From NCBI RefSeq assembly GCF_905147365.1, contig NC_056417.1:16452501-16516500 (forward strand): a stretch of DNA of 64,000 bases. The letters run 5' to 3'. The notes beneath the pieces are model-generated. The model did not search any database. It was not told the origin of the DNA and saw nothing but the letters and a program-made list of their open reading frames with translations. Below are positions 25,752-36,234 of this stretch, in pieces. Source of the stretch: Aricia agestis. Its lineage: Eukaryota > Arthropoda > Insecta > Lepidoptera > Lycaenidae. Position 1 is the first letter of the stretch; every line of letters begins with the position of its first letter. Position numbers and translations under genes: made by a program.

Positions 25752-26487
25752 CATATACATATTATAAAACAAAGTCGCTTTTTTCCCTCATGTCCCTTTG
25801 TTCCCTTTAATCTTTAAAACTACGCAACGGATTTTGATGCAGTTTTCTTTAATAGATGGAGTGATTCAGGAGGAAGGTTATAGGTATAATAACATTCATT
25901 AAATAGTGGAGAAAGACTGTTATTGTTGGGGTTTCTAATGTGATGTCATACGAGTAAATAATTACATTTTTTCTGCTTACATTGCAAATGCAGGCCCTAC
26001 GAGATTTATCAAAATAATGTACCAAGTATTGTACACATTGAAAAGGTCTACAGAAAACTCCGCGACGGTATACATGTCTATCTCTTATGGATATCCCACA
26101 ATCACATTTTTTGTCATTTTCTTTTTACGACAAATAATGGCTAATTTTCGAAGCAATTTTAATAAATACAGCATTAATCCTTATCCAATTAAATAACTTA
26201 AATACATTGTTGATTTAATGTAGATCTATATGGCCTATACCTTTACAGCATATGATTTAAATACCTTAATATTTTCGAAGATATTACAGATTTAAAAATT
26301 ACGGGAAGTAGCTTTTGCGGCGCGGCGGCGCGGCGGCGGGGCGGCGCGGCGGCGCGGCGGCACCGACCAATGCGGGTAGCAATTATGAATAGGTACAAGT
26401 CAAAACTGCTGAATCGATTTTATTATTTTTTTCAGTGGTTATATTATATTTTATACCAGATGCGAGGCCGGGGCGGATCGCTAGTAG
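25752..26487 (-). repeat. Dispersed repeat, inverted copy of the 16949 type
   Basis: On minus, the head CTACTAGCGATCCGCCCCGG is at 26487 and the tail with GACATGAGGGAAAAAAGCGA is at about 25770-25800. A CGGCGGCGCGG tract (26317-26362) lies inside. Confidence 0.6.
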
Positions 26488-29063
26488 TAACAATAAAAAG
26501 GAGAAATAAAGTAGTAAGAGGTAAAAGCAAAGTGTAAATTTGTAGGTTGCTTTCAGATGAAACTTATATCTTCTTTTTTACCACATGTATGTTAAATGTG
26601 TATGTATATTCGTAATTAATAGTCTCTACCTACGAATAATAAATAGTTTTTATTATTCGTAGGTCTCTACTCATGATGAGCTGTCGGTACTACCAATAAC
26701 TTCTCGCACTCGGCTGGTTTTTATCGCACGTTTTCTGGAATATATAAGATAAAGATAACGCTGAAAACTTCAGTAATATCGCGGCGACTGTTACATCGTA
26801 GAGCAAATCAGATTTAATAGTTCACTGACTTGAGAGTTTTTTAATCTAAATAGATACGAGCATTACGATCAAGTGGTTCAGTTCTGTTTTTATTGTGACG
26901 TGTATACATAACTGTAGGTATTATCTACTTGAGTTTAAAAATGAAGAAACTATTTTCATTTTTAAACTCTTCTGTCTAGTTTAAAAATGAAAATAGTTTT
27001 TTGAATTACAATTTATATTATATATTTTATAAAGAACAGAAAATACAGATTATATATTATTAGAATTATTACATAAAAATAGTGGAACATAGCTGAATGA
27101 ATCGAGGTGTACCGCCGCTACGAGGGTCTACGAGATCTCGTAGACCGCCACTACGAGGGTCTACGAGATCTCGTAGACCCTCGTAGGCGTGCTACAGCAT
27201 CTACGACGTTCTCCCGTTTGCAGCTTTTTCGAAGCCGTGCCACATTAAATAGGCTAAAATATGGTATCAAATTAATCTCAACACACTTCCCAGGTAACTT
27301 AAGGACATGTCGTCTCTTCTACATCAAAACAAAAATTGTAAACAACAATACTCACTCACTTCACTTCGGTATAACTAGAGCCCGCGGCACCGACAAAGCT
27401 TTGAGCGGCGAGTCGCGAGAGGGAGAAAGGGGGGGGGGGGGGCACTCAACTAACCGACACACAGTAATTTAGCGTTTGAGCTTAAAGATTCAGTCTAGTG
27501 CTGGAGGGTAGTGGGACAGTCTTACAGTAGTAGTAAAGTAAAAGTCTTTTGGACGATTGCTTTTTCTTTTTTTTTTATTATTGCATTTACAGCGTTTGCG
27601 GTTTGACGTAGCAGAATTCTAATGATGCGTCTTTAATTGCGCCAAAACTCGCTCATCGCGCGGAAACCGGTGCGGTACCCTTTCCCGGGATAAAAGTGTC
27701 CTATGTGCTTGCTCGGGACTCTCCGGGTAAGTATCTCCAAACTAAATTTCAGCAACATTAGATTAGAGGTTTGAGCGTGAGGAGGTAAGAGACAGACAGA
27801 CAGACCCGCTATCGCATTTGTAATAATATTAGTATGGATAGCACTATTCCCCGTTAACTATGAGTGTCTATGAGCACTACATTCTCAAATGAAACAAATA
27901 TTTCATTCTTAAATGGAAACTTTTAAAAACTCCCTGCGGCTCAGCGGGAACGAATATAATTGAAAGTGAGCGGGGAGCGGGTGGGAGAGATGTCCCCCGC
28001 CGTCCACCGCCGTCCGCCGCCGTCCGCCGCCACAGCCCGCCGCCACAGCCGGCGAACTCAAATTAGCCAACTTGAATTGCTAGCTGCGAGGACTAGATTC
28101 ATCGCCCGATATTAAAAAACTAGAACGGCCCGGGGACACCCAGCCTCAAATTAAGAAGTAAATGAGGTTAAACTATGATATTATTATAACTAACTTGTAA
28201 ATTTTATTTTTCATTATAATACGTATTATAGGTAAAAGTTATTAAAAATTTAGTACGATAAAACATCTGAATTCGGTCTCCGCCACAATATTGATAACTG
28301 CGCGAGACAGCGCGAGCAGTGCCGGCGGCGCGGGCGGTCCGCTGTTTTGTTCTCAGTGATCTGTCACCTCCCGTACTCTACGTCCAACTTGGTGAAACAT
28401 CCGGGGAGTATACAATACATCCAATTGTAGTGTAGGTACTGTATAGACTGTGAGTATTGTACAGGGTAAAATGTTGTACACTGCGCGCGGCGAGACGCCT
28501 GCGGCGGAACTTTGACTACACCAAACACAATGTAAATTTAACATTATACTATATATACCTGTTCGCTTCACACGATATTTCAAAGAATGGTACAATCTAA
28601 AAGTAAACATAGTTTTTCACTTTTAGATCGTACTCCTTGTGTTGGTAAAAATATCATTAGCAATAATAATTAATTGTTATTGCTAATTGTATTAAATAAA
28701 TGATATTAAAAGCAATAATTAAATTAATCGTACTTGCTAAAAATACGATTGCTAATATTATCGTGCGCAGCAATAGTCTGCGATCATGATAAAACAAACA
28801 CGTCCGCGCTGTTACGCACCGCGGCTATTTTTTATATTTAAGTAATACGAGTACATGACGCGAGCTGTGCGATGTGATTCTAATGCGAACCGATAACTTT
28901 TAGCAAATAGCGAAGCTATAACACGTGGCATGCTTTGATATCAAAATTACCATGTTAATGAAATTAATAGAATAGAAAACGAGTCCAAGTTCGGGCTCGA
29001 CTCTCGAATTCAGTATTTACCAAACTATTGACTAAGATTTAGCTATTTACATAGTCGGGCAGG
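26488..29063. other. Gene-free stretch with hairpins and GC repeats
   Basis: Hairpins: 26629-26663 (15-bp perfect arms), 26949-27002 (AAACTATTTTCATTTTTAAAC arms) and 27118-27187 (two 33-bp units, each palindromic around GAGATCTC). A dispersed-repeat tail lies at about 27657-27838 (GACAGACAGACAGAC ... TAATAATATTAGTATGGAT). A GCCGTCC/GCCGCC tract is at about 27996-28045 and a G-run at about 27430-27442. No gene. Confidence 0.5.
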
Positions 29064-29162
29064 GGGCCTATTATGAGCTCTTAAATCCATTCACTTTACG
29101 TCCTTATACAGTAAGTATAAGGACGTAAAGTGAATGGATTTAAGAGCTCATGATAGAGGCCC
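29064..29162. mobile_element. 99-bp near-perfect palindromic MITE
   Basis: The arms start GGGCCTATTATGAGCTC and, inverted, GGGCCTCTATCATGAGCTC, then match through TTAAATCCATTCACTTTACG to the centre. AGG lies on both sides (29061-29063 and 29163-29165). GGGCC ends and a 3-bp duplication are features of PIF/Harbinger elements. Confidence 0.7.
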
Positions 29163-29279
29163 AGGTACGGTTGAAGTTGACCGCCGCGCGCCAGAGATGT
29201 ATATTACAGAGTAGGTACGCTGTACGAGTATAGACGGACGGTTACTGTATAATGTTCTCAGTATTGACTATATAAAATA

Positions 29280-29660
29280 CTAGCGACCCGCCCCGGCTTC
29301 GCACGGGTATAAAATAAATTATGACCTAAGTACTTTTTTTACGTCCGTGGACCTAAGTCACTGAAAAAATGATTAAAATCGATTCCGTAGTTTGATTTTT
29401 AAATAATTTATATTCATTACTACCCGTGGCCCGCATTGGCCGGTACTGCTGCAAAAGCTACTTACGTCCCGCAATTTTTAAATCCATACTAATATTATAA
29501 ATGCGAAAGTATCTCTGTCTGTCTGTCTGTCTCGCTTTCACGCCAAAACTACTGAACCGATTGCAATGAAATTTTGTACACAGTTATTCTAGAGTCTGAG
29601 AAAGGACATAGGCTAAATTTTGATGTGGGAAAATATCTTATTTCCATGAAAATATCGATG
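29280..29660. repeat. Dispersed repeat fragments, head and inverted tail
   Basis: Head TACTAGCGACCCGCCCCGGC at 29280. From about 29483 there is an inverted tail (ATACTAATATTATAAATGCG, then a GTCT run and CGCCAAAACTACTGAACCG). Confidence 0.6.
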
Positions 29661-29689
29661 AAAATTAATTCGCATTGCGCGTGGCCAGC

Positions 29690-29800
29690 GCTCATCCCGG
29701 GGGTCCTGGGTTTGAGTCCCGCAGGCGGAACAAAAAGTTTTCAATGTTCCTGGGTCTTGGATGTATATTAATTAAAACAATATTTCAAAAATCTTAAATA
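29690..29800 (+). repeat. 5'-truncated SINE copy
   Basis: GTCCTGGGTTTGAGTCCCGC and GGAACAAAAAGTTTTCAA correspond to 23130-23175 of the SINE. The A-box part is missing or changed. Confidence 0.6.
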
Positions 29801-29825
29801 TATTTTATGTATAATATTATAAAAA

Positions 29826-30337
29826 ATCCAGAAATATATCGATGCAATGAACATTTTAGTTCTAATACGATTCAACAGGTGGCGTTTTATTTTTTACTTC
29901 ATTGTAACATAGAACTAATCATACTTATTAGTTATTATGTTTTTGTTTATAGTTTTTAATACGTTAGAATATTATGTTTAATAATATTATCACTTGGTAT
30001 AATAATAATCAATCTATCTTATCTTATAGAACTCCTACTGCATTTCTAATATATGTGACAAGTTGACAACATAAAGCGCTCTAAAATAAAGGAGTTCAAG
30101 TGTACCGGCGTGTTGGCCTATATTCCATCCAGAAAATATATCAATGCAATCAACATTTCAATTCTAATATATGAAAACAGATGGCGTTTTATTTTTTACT
30201 TAAATATATTTAATGTATATTATAAAAATCCAGAAATATATCGATGCAATGAACATTTTAGTTCTAATACGATTCAACAGATGGCGTTTTATTTTTTACT
30301 TCATTGTAACATAGAACTAATCATACTTATTAGTTAC
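29826..30337 (+). repeat. Direct repeat pair plus diverged third copy
   Basis: About 110 bp (AATCCAGAAATATATCGATG to ATCATACTTATTAGTTA) occurs at 29826-29938 and 30229-30337, nearly identical. A diverged partial copy is at 30126-30204. The function is unknown; the layout suggests local duplication. Confidence 0.65.
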
Positions 30338-31205
30338 TAGCTGTTGCCCGCGACTTCGTCCGCGTGGACTTCAGTTTATAAAGCGCGATGTCAACAAAAT
30401 TGGTGTCAAAAGCTTTTATAAAAAAACCCTGGTACCCCTTAAATCAATACAGCTGTGCAGTGTGCACACAATAAGTACTTCATTTTTTTATATTTAACTT
30501 TATATTTTATGCCAAATTTTAAAGCTTATTTAGCCCCCTAATTACACAACTTTACCCATAAACTATTTATCATTGATAGGTTTAAGGTTACGTCACTGCA
30601 CAGATAAAGTACTGAGTTATTTAATACCGTAGAATAGATATAACAATCGAAAAAAAATCGAAACTTAAATGTAAGATGATACCACCTCTTATAGAAAGAC
30701 TTTTGAGCAAGCGTCAGCGCGATGTAGAAGACGCACGGCGCCATCTATTATGATTTTTTGGAACTAACTTAATTTGAACAAATTTACGCATTTTCACCCC
30801 CTGACAACCCTTTTTTCCAGTAAAAAAGTAGCCTATGTCCTTTCTCAGGCTTTAAACTATCTGCATACAAAATTTCATTACAATCGGTTCGGTAGTTTTG
30901 GCGTTTGGCGTGAAAGCGAGACTGACAGACAGACAGAGATACTTTCGCATTTATAATATTAGTATAGATTATGTGCACACTGCACAGCTGTTTTTGGGTA
31001 TTTTGATTAATTAAGGGCCGCGCTACACCGGAATGGCAGCGGCGAGGCGAGCACTTTCAGCGCTGCCAATCCGGTGTAGCGCGGCCCTAAGAGGGGTACC
31101 ACTTCCGAGTACCAGGGTTTTAAAAAGTTTTTAAATTAGACAAATTTTGTTGACACCGCGCGCTATAAACTAAAGTCCACGCGGACTAGCTACAACAGCT
31201 AGTCT
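30338..31205. repeat. Composite inverted repeat with nested elements
   Basis: The left arm (30338-30475, CTGTTGCCCGCGACTTCGTC) and the right arm (about 30970-31205, with matching TGTGCACACTGCACAGCTG, TACCAGGGTTTT and GTCCACGCGGACTAGC) are inverted copies. A dispersed-repeat tail (about 30784-30968) lies between them, and a MITE (31015-31087) sits in the right arm. Confidence 0.65.
31015..31087. mobile_element. PIF/Harbinger-type MITE (73 bp)
   Basis: The inverted ends GGGCCGCGCTACACCGGAAT and GGGCCGCGCTACACCGGATT are followed by TGGCAGCG in both. TAA is duplicated at 31012-31014 and 31088-31090. The left arm of the surrounding inverted repeat lacks it. Confidence 0.8.
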
Positions 31206-31239
31206 GTAATATCTTCAAAAATGTTCATTTAAAATTAAA

Positions 31240-31435
31240 ATACTACCCTACCCTCCCCTTTTCCCTTCCCTTCCCTTTCCATCCCTACCCTCCCCTATTA
31301 CCCTTTTCCCTCTTAAAAGGCCGGCAACGCACCTGCAGCTCTTCTGATGCTGCGAGTGTCCATGGGCGACGGAAGTTGCTTTCCATCAGGTGACCCGTTT
31401 GCTCATTTGCCCCCTTATTTCATAAAAATAATAAT
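31240..31435 (-). repeat. Dispersed repeat family B, copy 3 (inverted)
   Basis: GCAACGCACCTGCAGCTCTT, GTCCATGGGCGAC and TTTCCATCAGGTGACC are the complements of the family B blocks. It is preceded by a CCCTTCCCTT-rich stretch. Confidence 0.7.
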
Positions 31436-31532
31436 AATAATAATATACCATCGCGGAGTTTTCTGTAGACCTTTTCAATGTGTACAATGCGCGCCACTGC
31501 ATTGGTACTTGTACTATTATCTATTCTGTGGC

Positions 31533-32100
31533 ATTGGTAGCGCCCACTTCGAAACGGGCGTAAATCGCAATGTTTTAATTTCGCCATTACTTCTAAGCTG
31601 AACGTCCAATTTTAATCATTTGAAGAGCAAATATAATCTACATAAACTGTACCTAGTGACGAAATTATTTATTTTGATAAGGATTATTAGCATGAGTAAA
31701 ATAAATGCGTTTAAATGTAGTCCAAAAAAATCAAGATTTTTAAATAAAAAAATGGTTGTTGTGCCTCACTTAACATAGATAGGTATAGTGTGTCGCGGAC
31801 ATTTTTGTAGATACATATTTATAAGATCTACATTTACTTATAACATTGTATAGTTCTATATTTTATAGTTTAGGCAGCGTACGCAAAATAAGTAAATTTT
31901 CTGGTTGTTTCCGAAAAACTGAAATATCTTACGGAACCCTATATTCTCCAAAATAAAAAGTAGCCTATGTTACTCGTAATTAATGTAGCTTTCGAATGGT
32001 GAAAGAATTTTTAAAATCGGTCCAGTAGTTCTTGAGCCTATTCATTACAATTAAACAAACAAACAAACAAAGTTTACCTCTTTATAATATTAGTATAGAT
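31533..32100 (+). repeat. Dispersed repeat family A, copy 3 (uninterrupted)
   Basis: The only family A copy without an insert: TTGGTAGCGCCCACTTCGAA through CCAAAATAAAAAGTAGCC to TTTATAATATTAGTATAGAT. It serves as the reference for the two interrupted copies. Confidence 0.75.
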
Positions 32101-32881
32101 GAAGTCGAATCGTTAAGGACATCGAAGTAGTTTGATGAATTAAAGACAGGAATATTTAATAGAAACATTTATTATTAAAATCGCACTATAGATATTGATA
32201 AAAATCTGTAAAATCTTAATCGTTAGGATATGTCGTAGTATTGTATGTTATTGTTTAATATATATTTAGTTAAATTAAACATAATTAACACACATTTGAT
32301 ACAAGTAAAACCACACGCCAGTATTTTGGAAATATTCGCAAGTGATTTAACTTGTATAATAATTTGTTCATACTGAAAATAAAAGTTTCATCTCTCGTGA
32401 CTCTCTGCTAGGCACAAACTTTCTTATTCTCAAGTACAATTATTATTTTTCCACCTAAACGTTCATATTTAAGCAGCAAATCACGCTCAAAATAATTGAT
32501 TAATTTACACCTTATCTATAATATTTTAGCGATAAAAAAATCAATATGTAACTTGAACGTTTATCATACAGCGGATTTTAGACCAAAAACAATCGAACTC
32601 AAAACATAAGACGATAATTTGCAACTTCTGAAGAAAATATCTAGTATGAGTTTAAAATGTACTATTCGTTAATAAAGTAAGTTCTAGCGAGAACTCATGA
32701 ACACGGAGTTCGTTAAAACTTTCAATCATTGATCAAACCATTTTTATTTGGATGTTATTTAATTTCTTTATACGACTATTTACATATTATTGACACCCAC
32801 TCTATACCTAATAAACGTACCGAAAATTGTAAAACCTAAATTGTAGAAAATTGATTTCCTAATAATAATATATTCTATGTG
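32101..32881. other. 3' flank of the chaoptin-like gene
   Basis: AT-rich; it includes the likely 3' UTR next to 32881. No other gene or repeat was recognised. Confidence 0.4.
32743..32748 (-). terminator. Candidate poly(A) signal AATAAA of the chaoptin-like gene
   Basis: An AATAAA hexamer on the minus strand lies about 134 nt past the stop codon of exon 5. It is the closest canonical hexamer downstream. Chance occurrence is likely in such AT-rich DNA, so this is only a candidate. Confidence 0.3.
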
Positions 32882-33180
32882 TTATCTAACAAAGTTCCAG
32901 TATAGAAGTACGAGCGCTAGTATCGCAGCGGTGCGCGCCAGGAGCACGGGCGGTGGCGCCGGGCTCGCCGGCGCCCGCGCGCGACACTTCGCCGCGTCCG
33001 CGCTCAGCGACACGAGCGCGCGCGCGCCGCCCGCCGCGGCCAAGCACGTGCCGCGCCGCGCCGCCTCCCGCGCCGCCCGCGCCCCGCCCCCCACCTCGCT
33101 CGCCCACCGCCGCAGCCAGCCGCCCGCCCACGCCGCTGCGCACCCGCACCGCACCGGATTGTTCGACAGCGTCAGCCCTC
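32882..33180 (-). CDS. Chaoptin-like exon 5: C-terminal Cys cap and hydrophobic tail
   Basis: The acceptor is GGGCAG (AG at 33181-33182) and the stop TAA is at 32882-32884. Exon 4 ends after one base of a codon; the first two bases here complete a glycine codon, and the frame then reads GLTLSNNPVRCGC, a last LRR running into an LRR C-terminal cap (CGC ... WLRRW ... two further Cys). The end is a hydrophobic run, LLARTAAILALVLLYWNFVR, of the kind found on GPI-anchored chaoptin. The exon is extremely GC-rich and lies 19 kb from exon 4, so a gene finder could easily miss it. A short proline/alanine-rich frame on the opposite strand is a composition artefact. Confidence 0.78.
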
Positions 33181-33976
33181 CTGCCCACAGACGTTCCATT
33201 TATTTATTTTATTAGGTAGGCTAATTAAGCTGCCACGTTTTCTAAATTGTAAGGTTGTGAAAACCATGCTTCATTTGACCATGCTTATTATTTATAACCT
33301 CTCTACGAGTTCTACGACACGTCATGTGACAGGACATTTTTTTTTTAAATCTTACTCAGCATTAATTGAAATACTGTTTATTTGTTTCTTCTTTTTTTAT
33401 TTACTTACTAGCTGTTACCCGCGACTTCGTCCGCGTTAACAAAATGTAAAATACATAAGTAAAAAATAAAAAAGTAAAAAAATATCCTCCTCCTTTTTGG
33501 AAGTCGGTTAAAAAGTAGAGTAAGTTACTCCTTATTACATCAGCTATCTGCCAATAAAAGTCCTGTCAAAATCGCTCCAGCCATTTCGGAGATTAGCCGG
33601 AACAAACAGACAGACATACAGACAGACAAAAATTCTAAAAATTGTTATTTTGGTGTAAGTACCGTCTAAATATTAATATGCATGTAGTAAAAAACGGTTA
33701 TTTTATTATTACAAACAGACACTCCAATTTTATTTATATGTATGTATGTATAGATGAAAGACTTGGTGAATTAATTATTTATGAATGTTATGACTCAAAT
33801 ATTAAATCCTAATACTTAATATTATGTTATTGCTTTATAATGTTTAATTCTTATGACTTACTTTTATTATTTCTTCTATTAATTATTGTTTTAGAATTTA
33901 GACCGTAATATTTTTTTAATAATTGTTAATTTTGCATGCCCACAGAGGCCTATGTGTTGAACTCGATATAAAATAT
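33181..33976. other. Intron 4, part left of the retrotransposon nest
   Basis: This is about 0.8 kb of AT-rich intron. It includes a dispersed-repeat fragment at about 33408-33650 (head CTGTTACCCGCGACTTCGTC, ending in a GACAGACA run) and a short TATG tetranucleotide run near 33737. The right-hand remainder of the original intron is 52146-52397 and shows nothing recognisable. Together the two parts are about 1.04 kb. Confidence 0.6.
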
Positions 33977-34523
33977 TGTTACGGTACATGGTATACGGAC
34001 ACGTGGTGCGCAAGTACATACTCGAACCTTCTAAAAAGGTCCAATGTTTGTTTACGTGCTTACCCTTTATTTGTTAGCGTGTTTGAATTTAGACCTTAGG
34101 ACTGAGTCCATAAGGTCTAAATTAAATTCAACTTACTGCACTTATCGCAAGGACGGCAGTTTTATTGTGGCACATGCCCGAGCCTCCTAGAAAATTCCCA
34201 CGGTTGTTTACTTGTTTACGTGAATCGGGAAATTTCTGGAATTCGTCTCGCCATATAAAAAGAGCCGCAGGCAGGCCCGGCAAGTCAGTTTCAATCTGAG
34301 CGATCTTCAAGGCGACATCGAGTGATCAATAGTGAGTGAACCAGTGAAACCTGCGACTTGGCTACGACCTAGGACAGTGATAGTGCTTAGTGATTGGACC
34401 TAGTGATTAGTGTTTGGACTTAGTGCTAAGTGTTGTGACCTAGTGTTTAGTGCAGTGTTAATAAAGTCTTCAAGAGATTTACCAGGTCTTTCTCTCCAAA
34501 TCCTCGAACCCTAGCACGTAACA
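33977..34523 (+). repeat. Gypsy 5' LTR
   Basis: This is a 547-bp LTR bounded by TG...CA. It contains a TATA-like CCATATAAAAAGAG at about 34251 and an AATAAAG at about 34460, which are candidates for promoter and polyadenylation signal. A run of TAGTG-type short repeats lies at about 34380-34455. Confidence 0.95.
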
Positions 34524-34525
34524 AC

Positions 34526-34542
34526 TGGTGTCAGAAGTGCGA
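34526..34542 (+). promoter_or_regulatory. Gypsy primer binding site
   Basis: TGGTGTCAGAAGTGCGA starts two bases after the LTR. It is complementary, from memory, to the 3' end of a tRNA-Leu including CCA, so tRNA-Leu is the likely primer for minus-strand synthesis. Confidence 0.7.
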
Positions 34543-34543
34543 T

Positions 34544-36205
34544 TTGGAGATGCCATTGACTCCGAGAGAGGACTTCAAGGGGAGTGTCAGGACAAGGGCG
34601 CAGCGAGCTGCTGCCATTGACTCCGAGAGAGGAGTTGCGGAGGCCACACCCACTGGGGACCAAGCTCCGCCCACTGAGGGACAGGCCCCACCCACTGGCC
34701 CCGCCCACATGGCTCCGCCCACTGGCCACGCCCACCAGGCTCCGCCCACTTTGGCTGAAGCCACGCCCGCTGGCTCCGCCCACCGGGACACGCCCACTGG
34801 CCACGCCCCTCAGGCTCCGCCCACTTTGGGCATGGCCACGCCCACTGGCTCCGCCCACCGGGACACGCCCACTGGCCACGCCCCTCAGGCTCCGCCCACT
34901 TTGGGCATGGCCACGCCCACTGGCTCCGCCCACCAGGCCACGCCCACTAGCTCCGCCCACCGAGCTCCGTCTGCTCAACCCCTGCCTACTGGCTCCAGCC
35001 ACCATGCATCGCCCGTAGCTTCTGCGGCCCCTCAAGTGGCTCCCCAATTACAAAGCCTAATTGAGTTAATTCAGGCTCTGCAAGAATCACAAGACCGCAA
35101 GTTCGGCGCTTTGCAGGAGTCTCAAAAAGCTGAAAGTCAGGCGTTGAAAGATTCTCAAAAGGCAATGATGGAGGCACAAGACCGCAAGCTTGGCGCTTTA
35201 CAAGAGTCACAAGAACGCAAGCTCGGTGCTGAAATCAGAGCGATTCGAGAATCACAAGAGCAACAAAAAGACCTCCAAGAAAAAGCGCTTGGAGCTATAA
35301 AGGATGTCAGTGACACGGTGTTTAAGCTTCGAAAAGATGTAGACGTAATGGACGAACGAGTTACGGGGTTAGGAGTGGATATGGAAAATGTGAAAACCGG
35401 CCTCACAGAATTACAGAAGTGGAAAGTGCGCGTGGAAACCACAGGAATCGCGACGCCTAGTGGAACTTCCGTAGTGGTACAAGGACCAAGAGTTAAAGTG
35501 CCACCATACGACGGTACTACTTCTTGGAACGCTTATCGTCAGCAATTCCAGACGGTTGCTTCTGCCAACGGATGGAATGATGAACAATGCCTGACCGCTC
35601 TCACAGTTGCGCTCAGAGGGCAAGCTTTGTCGGTCCTAGAAGCGCATACAGGAAATGGGTTTAAAGACCTGATGGAGGCACTTGAATCCAGATACGGGGA
35701 GCGACACCTGGAGCACGTGTTCCGTGCCCAACTGCGTGACAGAGTCCAACGCCCAGGAGAAGGACTACAACAATGGGCGTTGGAAATAGAAAAACTGGTC
35801 AAGAAGGCACACCCAGGAGCCGATTCCAAGATGATCGACACGAACATTGTGCAAGCATTTGTCGACGGAATCAGGGACCTAGAGGTCAGAGCTGCAGTAA
35901 GGCTACGTCACCACACCTCGCTTAAGGAAGCATTGGCGCATGCTTTAGAGGTCGAGGCTGTTCGGCGTGACATACGGCAGACATATAAGATCCGCGAGGT
36001 CACTGAGGAAGTCAAGGAGGTTAAGGCTCCTACAAAGAGAAGTTCTGGAGCCATGTGCTACAAGTGCGGCGAGAGGGGCCATCTTCAGCTTAACTGCCCG
36101 CAGAAAGAGACCCAGATGGCAAGAATGAAAAGGCTCGAGGAACAAATGGAGGAGCTGAAGAAGCAAGGGGCTTCATCCCCTGCCCGGGAGCAGGGAAACG
36201 AATAA
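34544..36205 (+). CDS. gag: Gypsy gag polyprotein (553 aa)
   Basis: This is the structural protein of the retrotransposon particle. The first ATG after the primer site is at 34550; the open frame reaches 34544. Residues about 30-165 are a Pro/Ala/Thr-rich region made of short PPTG-type repeats, including a 78-bp segment present twice in tandem (about 34770-34926). Residues about 168-290 are a coiled coil with repeated ALQESQ units. Residues about 310-470 are the capsid-like gag domain (PPYDGTTSWNAYRQQF). A zinc knuckle CYKCGERGHLQLNC lies near 505-518. The frame is intact, and its stop lies just after a -1 frameshift site leading into pol. Confidence 0.92.
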   Translation: MEMPLTPREDFKGSVRTRAQRAAAIDSERGVAEATPTGDQAPPTEGQAPPTGPAHMAPPTGHAHQAPPTLAEATPAGSAHRDTPTGHAPQAPPTLGMATPTGSAHRDTPTGHAPQAPPTLGMATPTGSAHQATPTSSAHRAPSAQPLPTGSSHHASPVASAAPQVAPQLQSLIELIQALQESQDRKFGALQESQKAESQALKDSQKAMMEAQDRKLGALQESQERKLGAEIRAIRESQEQQKDLQEKALGAIKDVSDTVFKLRKDVDVMDERVTGLGVDMENVKTGLTELQKWKVRVETTGIATPSGTSVVVQGPRVKVPPYDGTTSWNAYRQQFQTVASANGWNDEQCLTALTVALRGQALSVLEAHTGNGFKDLMEALESRYGERHLEHVFRAQLRDRVQRPGEGLQQWALEIEKLVKKAHPGADSKMIDTNIVQAFVDGIRDLEVRAAVRLRHHTSLKEALAHALEVEAVRRDIRQTYKIREVTEEVKEVKAPTKRSSGAMCYKCGERGHLQLNCPQKETQMARMKRLEEQMEELKKQGASSPAREQGNE

Positions 36206-36234
36206 AAGCCAGGACTAAGGGGCGAGTGCTGGCT
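36193..36234 (+). promoter_or_regulatory. Programmed -1 ribosomal frameshift signal at the gag/pol junction
   Basis: The heptamer GGGAAAC (36193-36199) sits in the gag frame as G GGA AAC, the X XXY YYZ form used for -1 slippage. The gag stop TAA follows at 36203-36205. Seven bases after the heptamer, AGCCAG (36207-36212) can pair with CTGGCT (36229-36234), a perfect 6-bp stem with a 16-nt loop. The -1 frame is open across this point and continues into protease. The position and register are seen in the sequence; function is inferred. Confidence 0.7.

Noticed and set aside
32877..33215. 112-codon + strand frame rich in Ala/Pro/Arg
   Set aside because: Antisense of exon 5; no motif, while the minus frame continues the LRR protein in phase.
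34511..35047. 178-codon minus frame of Gly/Arg/Ser repeats
   Set aside because: Antisense of the repetitive gag N-terminus; it starts in the LTR and has no independent support.
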